This document shows positions 41,713 to 50,291 of a stretch of DNA of 51,828 nucleotides, one piece after another. This DNA is from Prauserella endophytica (GTDB lineage: Bacteria; Actinomycetota; Actinomycetes; Mycobacteriales; Pseudonocardiaceae). The stretch is taken from contig NZ_SWMS01000035.1 of NCBI RefSeq assembly GCF_005146945.1, positions 1 to 51,828 on the forward strand. Direction: 5' to 3'. The notes under the pieces are model-generated. The model was not told the origin of the DNA. It saw only the letters and a program-made list of their open reading frames with translations, and ran no database searches. The translations under genes and the position numbers were made by a program. The stretch's first letter is position 1, and each line of letters opens with the position of its first letter.

Positions 41713-43724
41713 CAGTGCCGGCCGCTGCGTCGTTGAGCTTGACGCGCGGTGTTGATCACACTCTTCAGGCCGGGGGCGTCGCTGTTTTCCCACCGGTCGA
41801 GCAGGGCGGAGACCGTCGGGTTGTCGGCAGGGAGGCGACGGACGGCGTTCCCGGCCTGCCCCCGCGGGATGGCCTCGGGTGGGATCCGCATCAAGGCGTC
41901 GCAGATGGCTGACAGGGTGTCGGGCGCTCGTTCGGCGAGTTCGAGCGCTGCGAGGAAGGCCGGGCCGCCCGGTCGACGCGTCAGCACTTCCACCAACGCC
42001 TCCACGAGCTGGACACGCTCGTCGCCAGGCAGCTTTCCGATCTCGTCACACGCAAGCCGCCGCACACCAGCGACCTCAGCCTGCGCCCTGGTGAACAGCT
42101 CCTGCAGGTGCGGAGGCAGCCGCGTGACCGCGACGCCGAAGGCGAGCTTGTCACGGGAGTAGGTGAAGTACGGCCCCAGGTCTACCTCGCCGAGCGGAGG
42201 CTCCAACCGCAGCCACGCACGCACGTGCGGTTTGTCCACCCACGCCCGCACCTCTTCGGTTACCTGCGGCTGTTGGGCAGCCGTCCGCCCCCGCTTGGAG
42301 GCGGGTGAACGGCGAGCACCCGAAGACTCGTCGGCGGTCTCGCCCTCATCTGGCCGCGATATGTCCCCATCGCCGTCCGGTTCGGCGGTGGTCGATCCAC
42401 CCCGCGCGATAGACTCCGCAGCCGCGAGTTCCGAGATGGGGCCAGGCGCGGTGAGTTGCCAGTCGAACAGGCGCTGGAAGTCGCTGAAGTGTTGTTCCTC
42501 CAGGACCATGAGTTTGGCCAGCACAGGCAGGTCGAGGGTGATCTTCCGGCGCAGCGCGCTGCGGTGCTTGAGCAGCAGGTTGTTGAGGAACCGCTTGAGC
42601 TGCCTCGGGTTCCCGCGCAGTCCGCCCCCGAGTACCTCGGCGATGCTCGCCGCCCAGTTCAGGTCGCGCACCAGGTCGGGCGGCACGTTGCCGAGGACCG
42701 CTCCGGCCATACCGACGTTGAACGCCACCTGCAGATTGCCCGCTTCGCGGCGACGGCGGGTCTCGGCGAGGACCTTGGCGAACTGCTCGTCGTCGAGGCG
42801 CAGTTCAGCCAGCAGCAGGTTGACGTAGGTGTCGGCCTCCGGCGCGGACAGCGGCGGGATGGCTACCTTGAGCTGCAGCATCTTCTCCAGGTAGTCGGCA
42901 CCGATCCCGGCGCCGTCGGGGCGCCGCAGCTGCGGGTAGCGCGAGTCGATCGCGGACTCCACGACCGCCTGGTTGGCTGCCAGGACGTAGGCGGTCTTGG
43001 GCGTGTTGAGGAACAGCCGGATCGCCTCGAAGGTGTCCACCACGGTCTCGGGCAGGCACCGGTCGAGGTCGTCGATGAACACCACCACGGCGTCTACGGC
43101 TTCCAACGTCGAGACGACCTTCGCGAACTCCGCCCGGAACCGCCCAGCGTCCGTGATTGCCTCAGCCGTGCCGTTGCCCGAGACGGCCTGCTTGGCCTTG
43201 GGGTCTTCCAGCAGCTTGTTCGCCTCGCTCGCAGCCGCATTCACCCCCGCCTTCGTCACGTCCAGGACCTGCGGAGCCATGCTCGGATCTATCGCCAGAA
43301 GCGCGAGAGGTGCCGCGGCCTGGGCGGTAGACACTGCGACCCGTCCGCCCCTGCGCCCCCATCGGCCGAGGCCCTGGGCGAACCTGCGGAGCCTGGTCAC
43401 CTGTTCCTGCTGATCACGACCGGCTCGTGCGCCGATCGCGTCGAGCACGGTCGTCATCAGCGCGACCTTGACGTCGTCGTAGTCCTCGTACTGCCAAGGG
43501 CTGAACTCGACGCACACGTACCGTGACGGTGACTCGTCGTCGTCCCGGATCTTCAGCAGCTCCTGCCGGGTGATCCGCATCAGGCTGCTCTTCCCGGAGC
43601 CCCAGTCCCCGAGCAGGCCCACCGTCAGTGGGAGCAGCCGCGGCTCGGTGAGCGCCACGAACAGGGTGTCCACCAGGAAGTCGAAGCCGAGAAGATCAAC
43701 CTCGGTTTCGTTGTCCGCCCACAT
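41712..43724 (-). CDS. qatA: QatA, KAP-family P-loop NTPase of the Qat defence system
   Basis: A 670-residue KAP-type NTPase. The N-terminus NETEVDLLGFDFLVDTLF precedes the Walker A LLGDWGSGKSSLMRI (about 38-46). Walker B is VDAVVVFIDDLDRCLPETVV (about 210-225), and a sensor-like AYVLAANQAVVESAI follows. KAP proteins often carry transmembrane insertions in the NTPase domain; a hydrophobic segment AAAPLALLAIDPSM between the Walkers may be such a vestige. ATG at 43724 is chosen because GGAG precedes it and the family begins at the NET-x-DLLGF block; the ATG at 43793 adds 23 non-conserved residues. It is first in qatABCD and probably the sensor or energy-using subunit. Confidence 0.9.
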   Translation of the reverse strand: MWADNETEVDLLGFDFLVDTLFVALTEPRLLPLTVGLLGDWGSGKSSLMRITRQELLKIRDDDESPSRYVCVEFSPWQYEDYDDVKVALMTTVLDAIGARAGRDQQEQVTRLRRFAQGLGRWGRRGGRVAVSTAQAAAPLALLAIDPSMAPQVLDVTKAGVNAAASEANKLLEDPKAKQAVSGNGTAEAITDAGRFRAEFAKVVSTLEAVDAVVVFIDDLDRCLPETVVDTFEAIRLFLNTPKTAYVLAANQAVVESAIDSRYPQLRRPDGAGIGADYLEKMLQLKVAIPPLSAPEADTYVNLLLAELRLDDEQFAKVLAETRRRREAGNLQVAFNVGMAGAVLGNVPPDLVRDLNWAASIAEVLGGGLRGNPRQLKRFLNNLLLKHRSALRRKITLDLPVLAKLMVLEEQHFSDFQRLFDWQLTAPGPISELAAAESIARGGSTTAEPDGDGDISRPDEGETADESSGARRSPASKRGRTAAQQPQVTEEVRAWVDKPHVRAWLRLEPPLGEVDLGPYFTYSRDKLAFGVAVTRLPPHLQELFTRAQAEVAGVRRLACDEIGKLPGDERVQLVEALVEVLTRRPGGPAFLAALELAERAPDTLSAICDALMRIPPEAIPRGQAGNAVRRLPADNPTVSALLDRWENSDAPGLKSVINTARQAQRRSGRH

Positions 43725-43869
43725 CGCCCGCTCCGTCCGACGCGGCAACTTGAGGCATCCGCTCCTCGGTGGCCGCTGACCGAAGGCGAACATCGAGGAT
43801 AGATCGGCGATCAGCGTCGATGGTCATTTGACAGACGTGTCGCCGCAGACCACGTACTGTTACCGTCAG

Positions 43870-45267
43870 TTACCGAGGCGTGATCAGCATGTTGCGGTCT
43901 GGCTGTGGCCGAGTGAGCTCGGCGAGCACGAGCTGAATCGCACGGCCCAGCAGGCGAGCAAGGTCCTCAATGAAGCGGGCGAGGTCTTCGCTCTTCGCTC
44001 CGCCGAGGAGCGTCATCCTCTTCTGGACAGGGTGGTCACCGTGGATCTCCGCATTCCGCAACCGGTACGCCTCCTTGAAGAACCTCTCGATCTCCGTTCG
44101 CTCGACCCCGAGCACCGGGTCACCGGCCAGCAGCTGTCCGGCCGCCTCCGCCGCGGGTGCTCCCTTCTGTCCTCCTTTGATCTTGCCGCGCTTGATGAAC
44201 AGTGCCTCGGAGCAGATGTTGAGGTCGATGAGTCGATCCTCGGGCAGGGACTTCGAGCCGGCGAAGACGAACCGCCGGAGGGAGACCTGCAACGAGCGAT
44301 CCCGCGCGACCGCTGGGGCTGCGAGCGCCTCGTACACCCTGCGCACAGCGTCGACGTGTTCCTCGGTCAGGAGCAAGGTCGGCCGGTTGACGTCGGCGAG
44401 ACCGACTGCGGGGAGAGTAGCGCTGCCCTCGATGTCCCGAGGGAAGTCGTCGTCGTGCTGCAGGAGGATCGGACGCGTGGCCACCACCGATCCTCCACAC
44501 ACCACATGCAGCGCGGTGACCAGCCTCTGAACAGGCTCCTCCAGGCTGGGAAAGGCAGGGGGCCGCGGATGTTCGGGCATCCCCTGTTTGTACGACGTGA
44601 CCGGGTAGCTCTGTTCCCTGGTCACGGCCCACTGGTGGAAACGTGAGACCTGCACGCTGTTGGGGCCGCCGCTGAACTCGGCCGGCGCTGCGAGCACCTG
44701 GATGGCCCGGCTCATCTGCCGGTCAGTCATCGGGCGCAGGACCACGCCGCCGGGCAGGGCGATTTCGTCCATGCTCGACACAAAGCCGTTGAGCGGGATG
44801 AACTCGACGAGTCGGACAGTGTCGGCCAGCAGGCCGGCTTCGAGCCGGTTGTAGTGCAGATCGAATGCCGCCTCGTCGAACTCGTAGGTACGAGTGGTGA
44901 CGATCATCGGTTCGAGCAGGTGCTCGATCAGTAGCCAGTCCAGTCTGCGCTGTTGGAGCGAGAACTCAACCCCGACCATCGTGTCGACGCGGGTGCCCAG
45001 GATCGGGTCAGCGTCGATCGCTTCGCGGACGGCGACCATCTCAGCGAACGTGTCCAACCAGTTGACCTTGGTGACGCGCTCGGGCATGTACCAGGCAGTG
45101 GGTCGTAACGCGACAAAGGACTCTTGGCCGTAGCGCCACCAGTTCCGAAGATCGGGCATCTTGTCGACCTTCGGGGCACCGTCGCGTTCCGCGAGGTCGC
45201 CGAGCGCGGCCACAAGCACTGAGGCCACAGCCGCTCGAACCGGCGGCCTCTGACATGACTGCATCAA
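43870..45267 (-). CDS. Uncharacterised protein with C-terminal ApeA-like HEPN domain
   Basis: A 465-residue protein of unknown family over most of its length. The C-terminal 150 residues read RLIDLNICSEALFIKRGKIK, GVERTEIERFFKEAYRLRN and AEIHGDHPVQKRM, ending in helices (LARFIEDLARLLGRAIQLVL). RNAEIH fits the HEPN ribonuclease signature R-x4-H (Arg404, His409), and the preceding LxxCxEALF resembles ApeA/Apea-like HEPN proteins. The N-terminal 300 residues have no recognisable motif and may sense or bind a phage component. It lies between the nuclease-helicase pair (168 bp upstream) and qatA (145 bp to the chosen start) on the same strand. The exact start is uncertain; ATG-ATG at 45267 is the longest option. 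Confidence 0.65.
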   Translation of the reverse strand: MMQSCQRPPVRAAVASVLVAALGDLAERDGAPKVDKMPDLRNWWRYGQESFVALRPTAWYMPERVTKVNWLDTFAEMVAVREAIDADPILGTRVDTMVGVEFSLQQRRLDWLLIEHLLEPMIVTTRTYEFDEAAFDLHYNRLEAGLLADTVRLVEFIPLNGFVSSMDEIALPGGVVLRPMTDRQMSRAIQVLAAPAEFSGGPNSVQVSRFHQWAVTREQSYPVTSYKQGMPEHPRPPAFPSLEEPVQRLVTALHVVCGGSVVATRPILLQHDDDFPRDIEGSATLPAVGLADVNRPTLLLTEEHVDAVRRVYEALAAPAVARDRSLQVSLRRFVFAGSKSLPEDRLIDLNICSEALFIKRGKIKGGQKGAPAAEAAGQLLAGDPVLGVERTEIERFFKEAYRLRNAEIHGDHPVQKRMTLLGGAKSEDLARFIEDLARLLGRAIQLVLAELTRPQPDRNMLITPR

Positions 45268-45435
45268 CCTGATCCCAACCCGTCACGTCCTGCCCGCCGA
45301 GGACCTGTCAGACGCGAGCCGGTCAGGATGCCACGAACGGACCAGCGTCCCAAGCCAATTTGCGGGTGACACGCCGGATGTCCCCCGCCAGGGATGATGT
45401 TCGACGCGAGAGTCAACGATCGGCCTCCTCACCCG

Positions 45436-48400
45436 CTAGTCGGGTGCGACGATCTCAGGAGCCGTAAAGTTTAGGTCGTGGCCTTGCATGGTTATGACGA
45501 TGTCGAGCCCGCTTGCCAGGACAGCGTCGACATCTGCATGTAGATCGACATCGACAACTGCGACAGCTAGGCCAGACTCGCTGACGATCTGTAGTTCGGA
45601 GGGCGCGTCAGTCGTTGTCGAAATGTAGACGATCTCTGGCGTCTGGTGGGAAATTGTAAGCTCACTGCGAAGCGTGACCTGGGCGCGTCCTGTCTCCAGC
45701 AGAGATCGCAGCACATTGTTCCGGCGAGCTCGGATGAACTGCAAGAGATCGAGCACCTCGCGCGCCACGGCGTCAAATGTGCTCCGCCAGCCTCGGATGT
45801 GCATGCCTGCGAGCCAGGACCGGACATCTTCTACCTCGACACCTTGGCGCTGCGCCTCGCTCCCAATGACATGTGCCAGTCGACGAGAACGGACTCCTTC
45901 ATTGAGCAACGCCAGGGCATGCGGCGTGTTGACGCCGTGTCGGATACACCACGCAGTGTCTGGTCGAAGGCGGCTTACGAGGCCAGCCTCCTCAAGGCCA
46001 GCGTTGGCCTGCTCAATGAGCACCCCGACAGTCCAAGCCAGGTAATGTTCAAATGTTGAGCTGATGGCGTCAACAGTCTGCTCCAACTGCCACTCGACGG
46101 CCAGGCCGGGAAGAATCCGTTCGGCAAGAGCGGGAACGTCAAGGCCGTTTATCCACCCTGTCAATCCATCCACAATGGACACGTCGATTAGGTTCTTGTC
46201 TCCCTTAGCTCTCGTCGACCAGAACTTCCAGCAGTTGTCGGCCTCCGGTTGCGCCAGCAGTCGCGCGAGTACTTGTTGTTCCGCTAGAAGAAGAATGGTG
46301 TCGTTGAGCGGCCAGTACCAAGCTTCATCAGGGATAGCCGCACCTAGTTGGCGAAGCTCGCCTTCCCGCGTGGCAACGGCATCAACTACCTGACCGGCAA
46401 TCGCATCTAGCCGTGCCGCTGTACCGAGCGAAGTCCCGGCAGCTGTCCAACGCCGCCGCTGTGCCGGGCTTGTACGTTCATAGGTGGCTCGAACCTGCTC
46501 GGCCAGCCGCAGCCAACGTTGCCGAAGCGCCGGGTCCATCTGCTGAAATGCAAGTAGTTTACCGAGGACGATGTCCATCTGTATGGGGTCGTCGAAGAGC
46601 GTCCACAATGGCTGCAGCGTCGTCAGGACAAACCACGTATACGACACGAAGTCAGACACGACCGTGTCCGGCGCAAGCTGAAAGACGGCGTCAGCCGTAG
46701 TGGCGATGAGCTCTTCGGCGTCAGCCAGAGCTGTCAGCGACTCCTCTGCCAAGAGAGTGGAGCGGGCTTCGAGCGCCTCGTCATTCGGGCGGAGCTCGTC
46801 GAAGTCCTTGAGCTCGGACTGCTTTTGCAGCGCAAGCACGATCCAGCCTTCGGACTCACGGCCGGCTCGTCCAGCTCGCCCGATGGCGTTCATGAGCCGT
46901 GCGGCTCCGAGTTGGGCTCCAGGGTACTGACCTTCGAATCGGGTTTCGGCGATCACGACCGTTCGAACCGGCAGGTTTACCCCGTCGGTCAGCGTGCTTG
47001 TAGAAACGATCGCCAGCACGATCTCAGTCCGGACTGCTTCCTCGATCGCGTCAAGGACGTCTACAGGCAGGCCGGCATGGTGGTACGCGACGCCGTGCTC
47101 GGCGCAGGCAATGAGCGGATGCTGGTCACCCAGCCGCTCGCGAAGGAACTCGACAAGCTCGCGCGTGGGTTCACGTGGCGGTAGGTAGCCTGCCAATGCT
47201 TTGGCGGCGTCACGGGCCATAGTCCGCGACGAGACGATCATCAACAGACTGCCCGCATGCGTCAGTATCGACGCTGCGGCGGCGAAGATCTTGTAAGCCG
47301 GCGTGCCTCCGCTGTCCTTGGTGAGCTTGCCGCCGGAATCTTCCTTAAGGACCAAATTTCCGAGTGGCTCTTCAGGACGCGTCGTCAGTTTTGTAACTGG
47401 CCCCGCCTCGGCGGGACGTAGTCGCAACTGTGCCACCTGCGGCACGGTAACTCGCGTTGGCCACTGCGCCGACTTGCGAGGACTCCGCACTGCGGCTTCC
47501 CAGACCGGCTGAGTGTTGAGTAGGGCATGGAGACGGCGCGGCCCCCGCCATGCGGACGTGAACAGTACTTCCGGGCGCTCCGCGTCGAGCCAGGACGCGA
47601 GCGAGGCAGCATTCCCGAGTACACCGGAGAGAAGCACGATCCGCGGGTTGTCGGCCTCCGCCATGAGGTAGGCAAGCAGTCCTTCGACGGTGAATCCTCT
47701 GCCCGGTTGCGCCAGTAGGTGTGCTTCGTCGATGACGAACAAGGAGAAGCGTTGCATCACAGCGTCGGCGTCGTGACGCAGCAGGTGCATCAGTCGTTCG
47801 GGTGTCGTGACCTCAACGTCAGTGGAGTCTTGCGAGAAGGACAGTATGTCGAAGAGGTCGCTGTCTTCACTCAACTCACGGTTGAGCACTCGGAGTCGCC
47901 CCGACAGCGCCTTCCGCATCTCTCGCCCAAGACTGCGCAAGGGGGTGACGTAACAGACTCCACCTGGCTGTGTCGCGACGTGCGTGCAGATGATCAGCTG
48001 CGCGAGCAACGTTTTCCCGGCGCTGGTGGGTACTGACAAGAGCAAGCGGCGCGTCGCTGGATCCAAAGGGTTCATTCCTGGCCGCGCAAGCAGTTCTCTT
48101 TGGGGTGGCCACAGGGTTAGGACTGGCGGGTCAGCCAGACAGAACGCCTGTGCCACGGCATTCGGAGTTCCAGGGGGAAGGATCGAGTAGAGGCTGCCGG
48201 ATTCGAGGCCATCGGCGATCGCCAACAAGTGCGCGGCTACCCAGCGAGCGTCGAGGTCTCCAGTTCCCGCGGTACCGTCCAGAACGGACAGCAAAGCGGC
48301 TCGCGCTACTGGCAGCTGGCGGCCGGTACCGAACGCCAAGAAGCGAAGCAGCGACCACACGGCGCGTACTATCTGTTGTGCTGGACCGAACATCGTCGAC

Positions 48401-48951
48401 TGGAGATCATCGAGTTCGACCGTCGCGGCAAGTTCGGTGAGCTGGCGTCGCCAACTGCGAAGTAGAGGGAACAGGAACCTCGTGTCGAGACCGAGGAAGG
48501 CGACGCCAGCCTCGACTGCCAAGGTTTCAGCGTGGTCGACAAGTGGGGTGTTGTCGACCAATAGATCCGAGACACGGCGATATACGGCTGTCGCGTTCGG
48601 ATCAAGATCAGCCCGCCGGTAGCCGACTTGCGCACCGAAAGCGAGGTTCAGGCGTTGGCGTGCATCATGGCGGGGGTCCGCCAAGGTCAAGTCGAAGACG
48701 TGAGCGCTTACCGCGAAAGCCCGACGCTGTCGTGCTGGTGTGTACAACTCTGCGGCTTCGGAGGCCGATGCGACGGCGTGGAGGTACCACGCGGCACGTT
48801 CGAGGGTTTCGTCAACGGCGAAGTCTCCGCGGAAGGCCCGTATTTCGACGTCAGCGATCAGGCTCGCCAACTCTTGTGGTGAGGGCAGGACGCCCGGTTC
48901 GTGGACACCAAGCGCCTCGACGAGGTCTGGCAGGTTCAGAGCGCGCTCCAT
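45436..48951 (-). CDS. Ski2-like superfamily 2 DExH helicase, defence-associated
   Basis: A 1171-residue SF2 helicase. After about 300 helical residues come motif I VPTSAGKTLLAQL (about 306-318), Ia YVTPLRSLGREM, motif II FVIDEAHLLAQ (about 402-412), motif III LLSGVLGNA, then the second RecA domain with motif IV LLMIVSSRTMARDAA and motif V STSTLTDGVNLPVRTVVI. Motif VI is MNAIGRAGRAGRESEG (about 683-698). The C-terminal 450 residues are helical and unrecognised. NAIGRAGR and the DEAH box put it with Ski2/HamB/Lhr-like helicases. Its start overlaps the preceding nuclease gene by 16 bp, so the two form an operon and probably a complex. Codon third positions look less GC-rich than in the catabolic clusters, consistent with transfer. 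Confidence 0.88.
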   Translation of the reverse strand: MERALNLPDLVEALGVHEPGVLPSPQELASLIADVEIRAFRGDFAVDETLERAAWYLHAVASASEAAELYTPARQRRAFAVSAHVFDLTLADPRHDARQRLNLAFGAQVGYRRADLDPNATAVYRRVSDLLVDNTPLVDHAETLAVEAGVAFLGLDTRFLFPLLRSWRRQLTELAATVELDDLQSTMFGPAQQIVRAVWSLLRFLAFGTGRQLPVARAALLSVLDGTAGTGDLDARWVAAHLLAIADGLESGSLYSILPPGTPNAVAQAFCLADPPVLTLWPPQRELLARPGMNPLDPATRRLLLSVPTSAGKTLLAQLIICTHVATQPGGVCYVTPLRSLGREMRKALSGRLRVLNRELSEDSDLFDILSFSQDSTDVEVTTPERLMHLLRHDADAVMQRFSLFVIDEAHLLAQPGRGFTVEGLLAYLMAEADNPRIVLLSGVLGNAASLASWLDAERPEVLFTSAWRGPRRLHALLNTQPVWEAAVRSPRKSAQWPTRVTVPQVAQLRLRPAEAGPVTKLTTRPEEPLGNLVLKEDSGGKLTKDSGGTPAYKIFAAAASILTHAGSLLMIVSSRTMARDAAKALAGYLPPREPTRELVEFLRERLGDQHPLIACAEHGVAYHHAGLPVDVLDAIEEAVRTEIVLAIVSTSTLTDGVNLPVRTVVIAETRFEGQYPGAQLGAARLMNAIGRAGRAGRESEGWIVLALQKQSELKDFDELRPNDEALEARSTLLAEESLTALADAEELIATTADAVFQLAPDTVVSDFVSYTWFVLTTLQPLWTLFDDPIQMDIVLGKLLAFQQMDPALRQRWLRLAEQVRATYERTSPAQRRRWTAAGTSLGTAARLDAIAGQVVDAVATREGELRQLGAAIPDEAWYWPLNDTILLLAEQQVLARLLAQPEADNCWKFWSTRAKGDKNLIDVSIVDGLTGWINGLDVPALAERILPGLAVEWQLEQTVDAISSTFEHYLAWTVGVLIEQANAGLEEAGLVSRLRPDTAWCIRHGVNTPHALALLNEGVRSRRLAHVIGSEAQRQGVEVEDVRSWLAGMHIRGWRSTFDAVAREVLDLLQFIRARRNNVLRSLLETGRAQVTLRSELTISHQTPEIVYISTTTDAPSELQIVSESGLAVAVVDVDLHADVDAVLASGLDIVITMQGHDLNFTAPEIVAPD

Positions 48952-49919
48952 ACCATCCTCCTGACTTCGACGGCGAACTCAGTGAAGTTTTCGATAACGC
49001 AGAGCAGCCCTTCCAGTTGCCCTGCGTTGGTGAACTGGCCGAGGGTGCTTTCCAGTGGGGAGAAGCACGCCTCGGGAGGGCTGACAGTGCTGGTGGCAAC
49101 TCCGACCCCGGCTCCTGCTCGCGGGTCTGCGTTGATCCATAGATCACCCAGCTCGGCAAAGAGAATTCCGAGATCACCGTCTGTCTGGCGATGAGCACTG
49201 GTGAGCTTGGCCAGATACTGCAGGCCCCTGGTGTTGAGTTGGTCAGAAGCACGTTGCACAGTCGTGGTGACTACCGAGTTTTCTGTGTTGTGCTTCTTTA
49301 TTTCCCACAGCCTGAAAAAGAGTGAGACATTCGCGCCTGGTGGTGCATAGACTGCGAACCCATCCTCGCCTTGCTCTGTCACGGAGTAGCTCGGTTCGCT
49401 GAGGTATTTACGCTCGCGATGTGCGGCTTTCTGTTCTTTCATGATGAGATGCCACAGCCACTCGGCGACGAATCCCTCTAGATGATTGCTTTTGCCCTGC
49501 TTAGCCTTAGCGTCGTCGGATTCAACAGCGCCAGGTCGACCAAAGACGGAGATGACAAACGATAGGACAAGCTCTCGATCGTCTTCAGTAACAGCATTCG
49601 CGGACAAGGCAGCTGCGCGCCAACAAGCGAACGCTCGTGAGTTTCCGCATCGAAACTTCATGATCGCCTCTGCGATGATCCACGCGACTGCGCTGCGGCG
49701 GTCGGCTGAGAAGCCGACCATCGCCACGAGATCCCATGCGCATCTTCCGGGTGCATGCTGACCTCTTGACTCACTTGCCAAGAGACGGCTGACCTGGTTG
49801 TCGTGCTGAGCTGCCAGTCGAGCAGCCTCGGCCGGGCTCGTCAACGGCGCGACGGTCATGTCGGGGTGGTCACCTTCTGAACCGTCCTCCTCGGACGCGC
49901 TCCCGACGACGCTCTTCAC
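48936..49919 (-). CDS. PD-(D/E)XK-type nuclease partner of the helicase (HamA-like organisation)
   Basis: A 327-residue protein. A nuclease-like core is visible: KSNHLEGFVAEWLWHLIMKE (Glu148/Glu153), EQGEDGFAVYAPPG (Asp186) and FFRLWEIKKHNTENSVVTTT (Glu206, Lys208/209), the E...D...ExK order of PD-(D/E)XK nucleases. The N-terminal 110 residues are helical and the C-terminal 80 residues unassigned. A nuclease gene overlapping a Ski2-like helicase resembles Hachiman (HamA-HamB), but I cannot match this protein confidently to the HamA/DUF1837 family. ATG at 49859 (MTVAPLTSP) is an alternative start giving 307 residues. It is the first gene of the long minus-strand defence array. Confidence 0.65.
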   Translation of the reverse strand: MKSVVGSASEEDGSEGDHPDMTVAPLTSPAEAARLAAQHDNQVSRLLASESRGQHAPGRCAWDLVAMVGFSADRRSAVAWIIAEAIMKFRCGNSRAFACWRAAALSANAVTEDDRELVLSFVISVFGRPGAVESDDAKAKQGKSNHLEGFVAEWLWHLIMKEQKAAHRERKYLSEPSYSVTEQGEDGFAVYAPPGANVSLFFRLWEIKKHNTENSVVTTTVQRASDQLNTRGLQYLAKLTSAHRQTDGDLGILFAELGDLWINADPRAGAGVGVATSTVSPPEACFSPLESTLGQFTNAGQLEGLLCVIENFTEFAVEVRRMVWSAL

Positions 49920-50291
49920 CCGGTGGACCCTACGCCGATGGCACCTCTGACCTGGAGAAGCTCGCCGACAGCACCCCCAAACGGCCTAGACGGACCTGTA
50001 GAGGCGCATCAGTGAAGCCGAACGCCTGACCCATGTATGCGAGCGCTTGGCGAGTCAGGGTCCGACGGAGTGCCGCGGAAGCAGCGGTGGCGCCGAGATC
50101 GTCACGGCCATGCTGGCGAACTGGCCATCAGCGCGTCCGCCGAACGCCGAGAAGTCTCCCAAGTCGGTCAGCAGCGGCGGCGGTCTCGGAGCACCTTGCG
50201 TGCTCAGGGCTCACGGGAGCGGGCTCTCAATGAATCCGGCTAGGACTCCAGGGCTTGACACCCAATCTCGGTAAGTAGAAACTGACCGTTA
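49920..50291. other. Intergenic region at the defence-island edge
   Basis: A 372-bp stretch without a supportable gene. It must hold the promoter for the minus-strand nuclease gene and the divergent ArsR-type gene. One plus-strand frame without homology (about 50047-50274) has no Shine-Dalgarno. No attachment site or tRNA was recognised. Confidence 0.6.

Noticed and set aside
48936-48951. Frameshift between nuclease and helicase making one fused protein
   Set aside because: Both genes have proper ends and starts; a 16-bp overlap is normal for a coupled operon.
45436-49919. Firm assignment as Hachiman (hamA-hamB)
   Set aside because: Layout fits but the nuclease cannot be matched to HamA by eye; kept as a hypothesis only.
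49920-50291. Small plus-strand genes of 66-75 codons
   Set aside because: Three overlapping frames with no Shine-Dalgarno, no motif and a composition typical of noncoding high-GC DNA.
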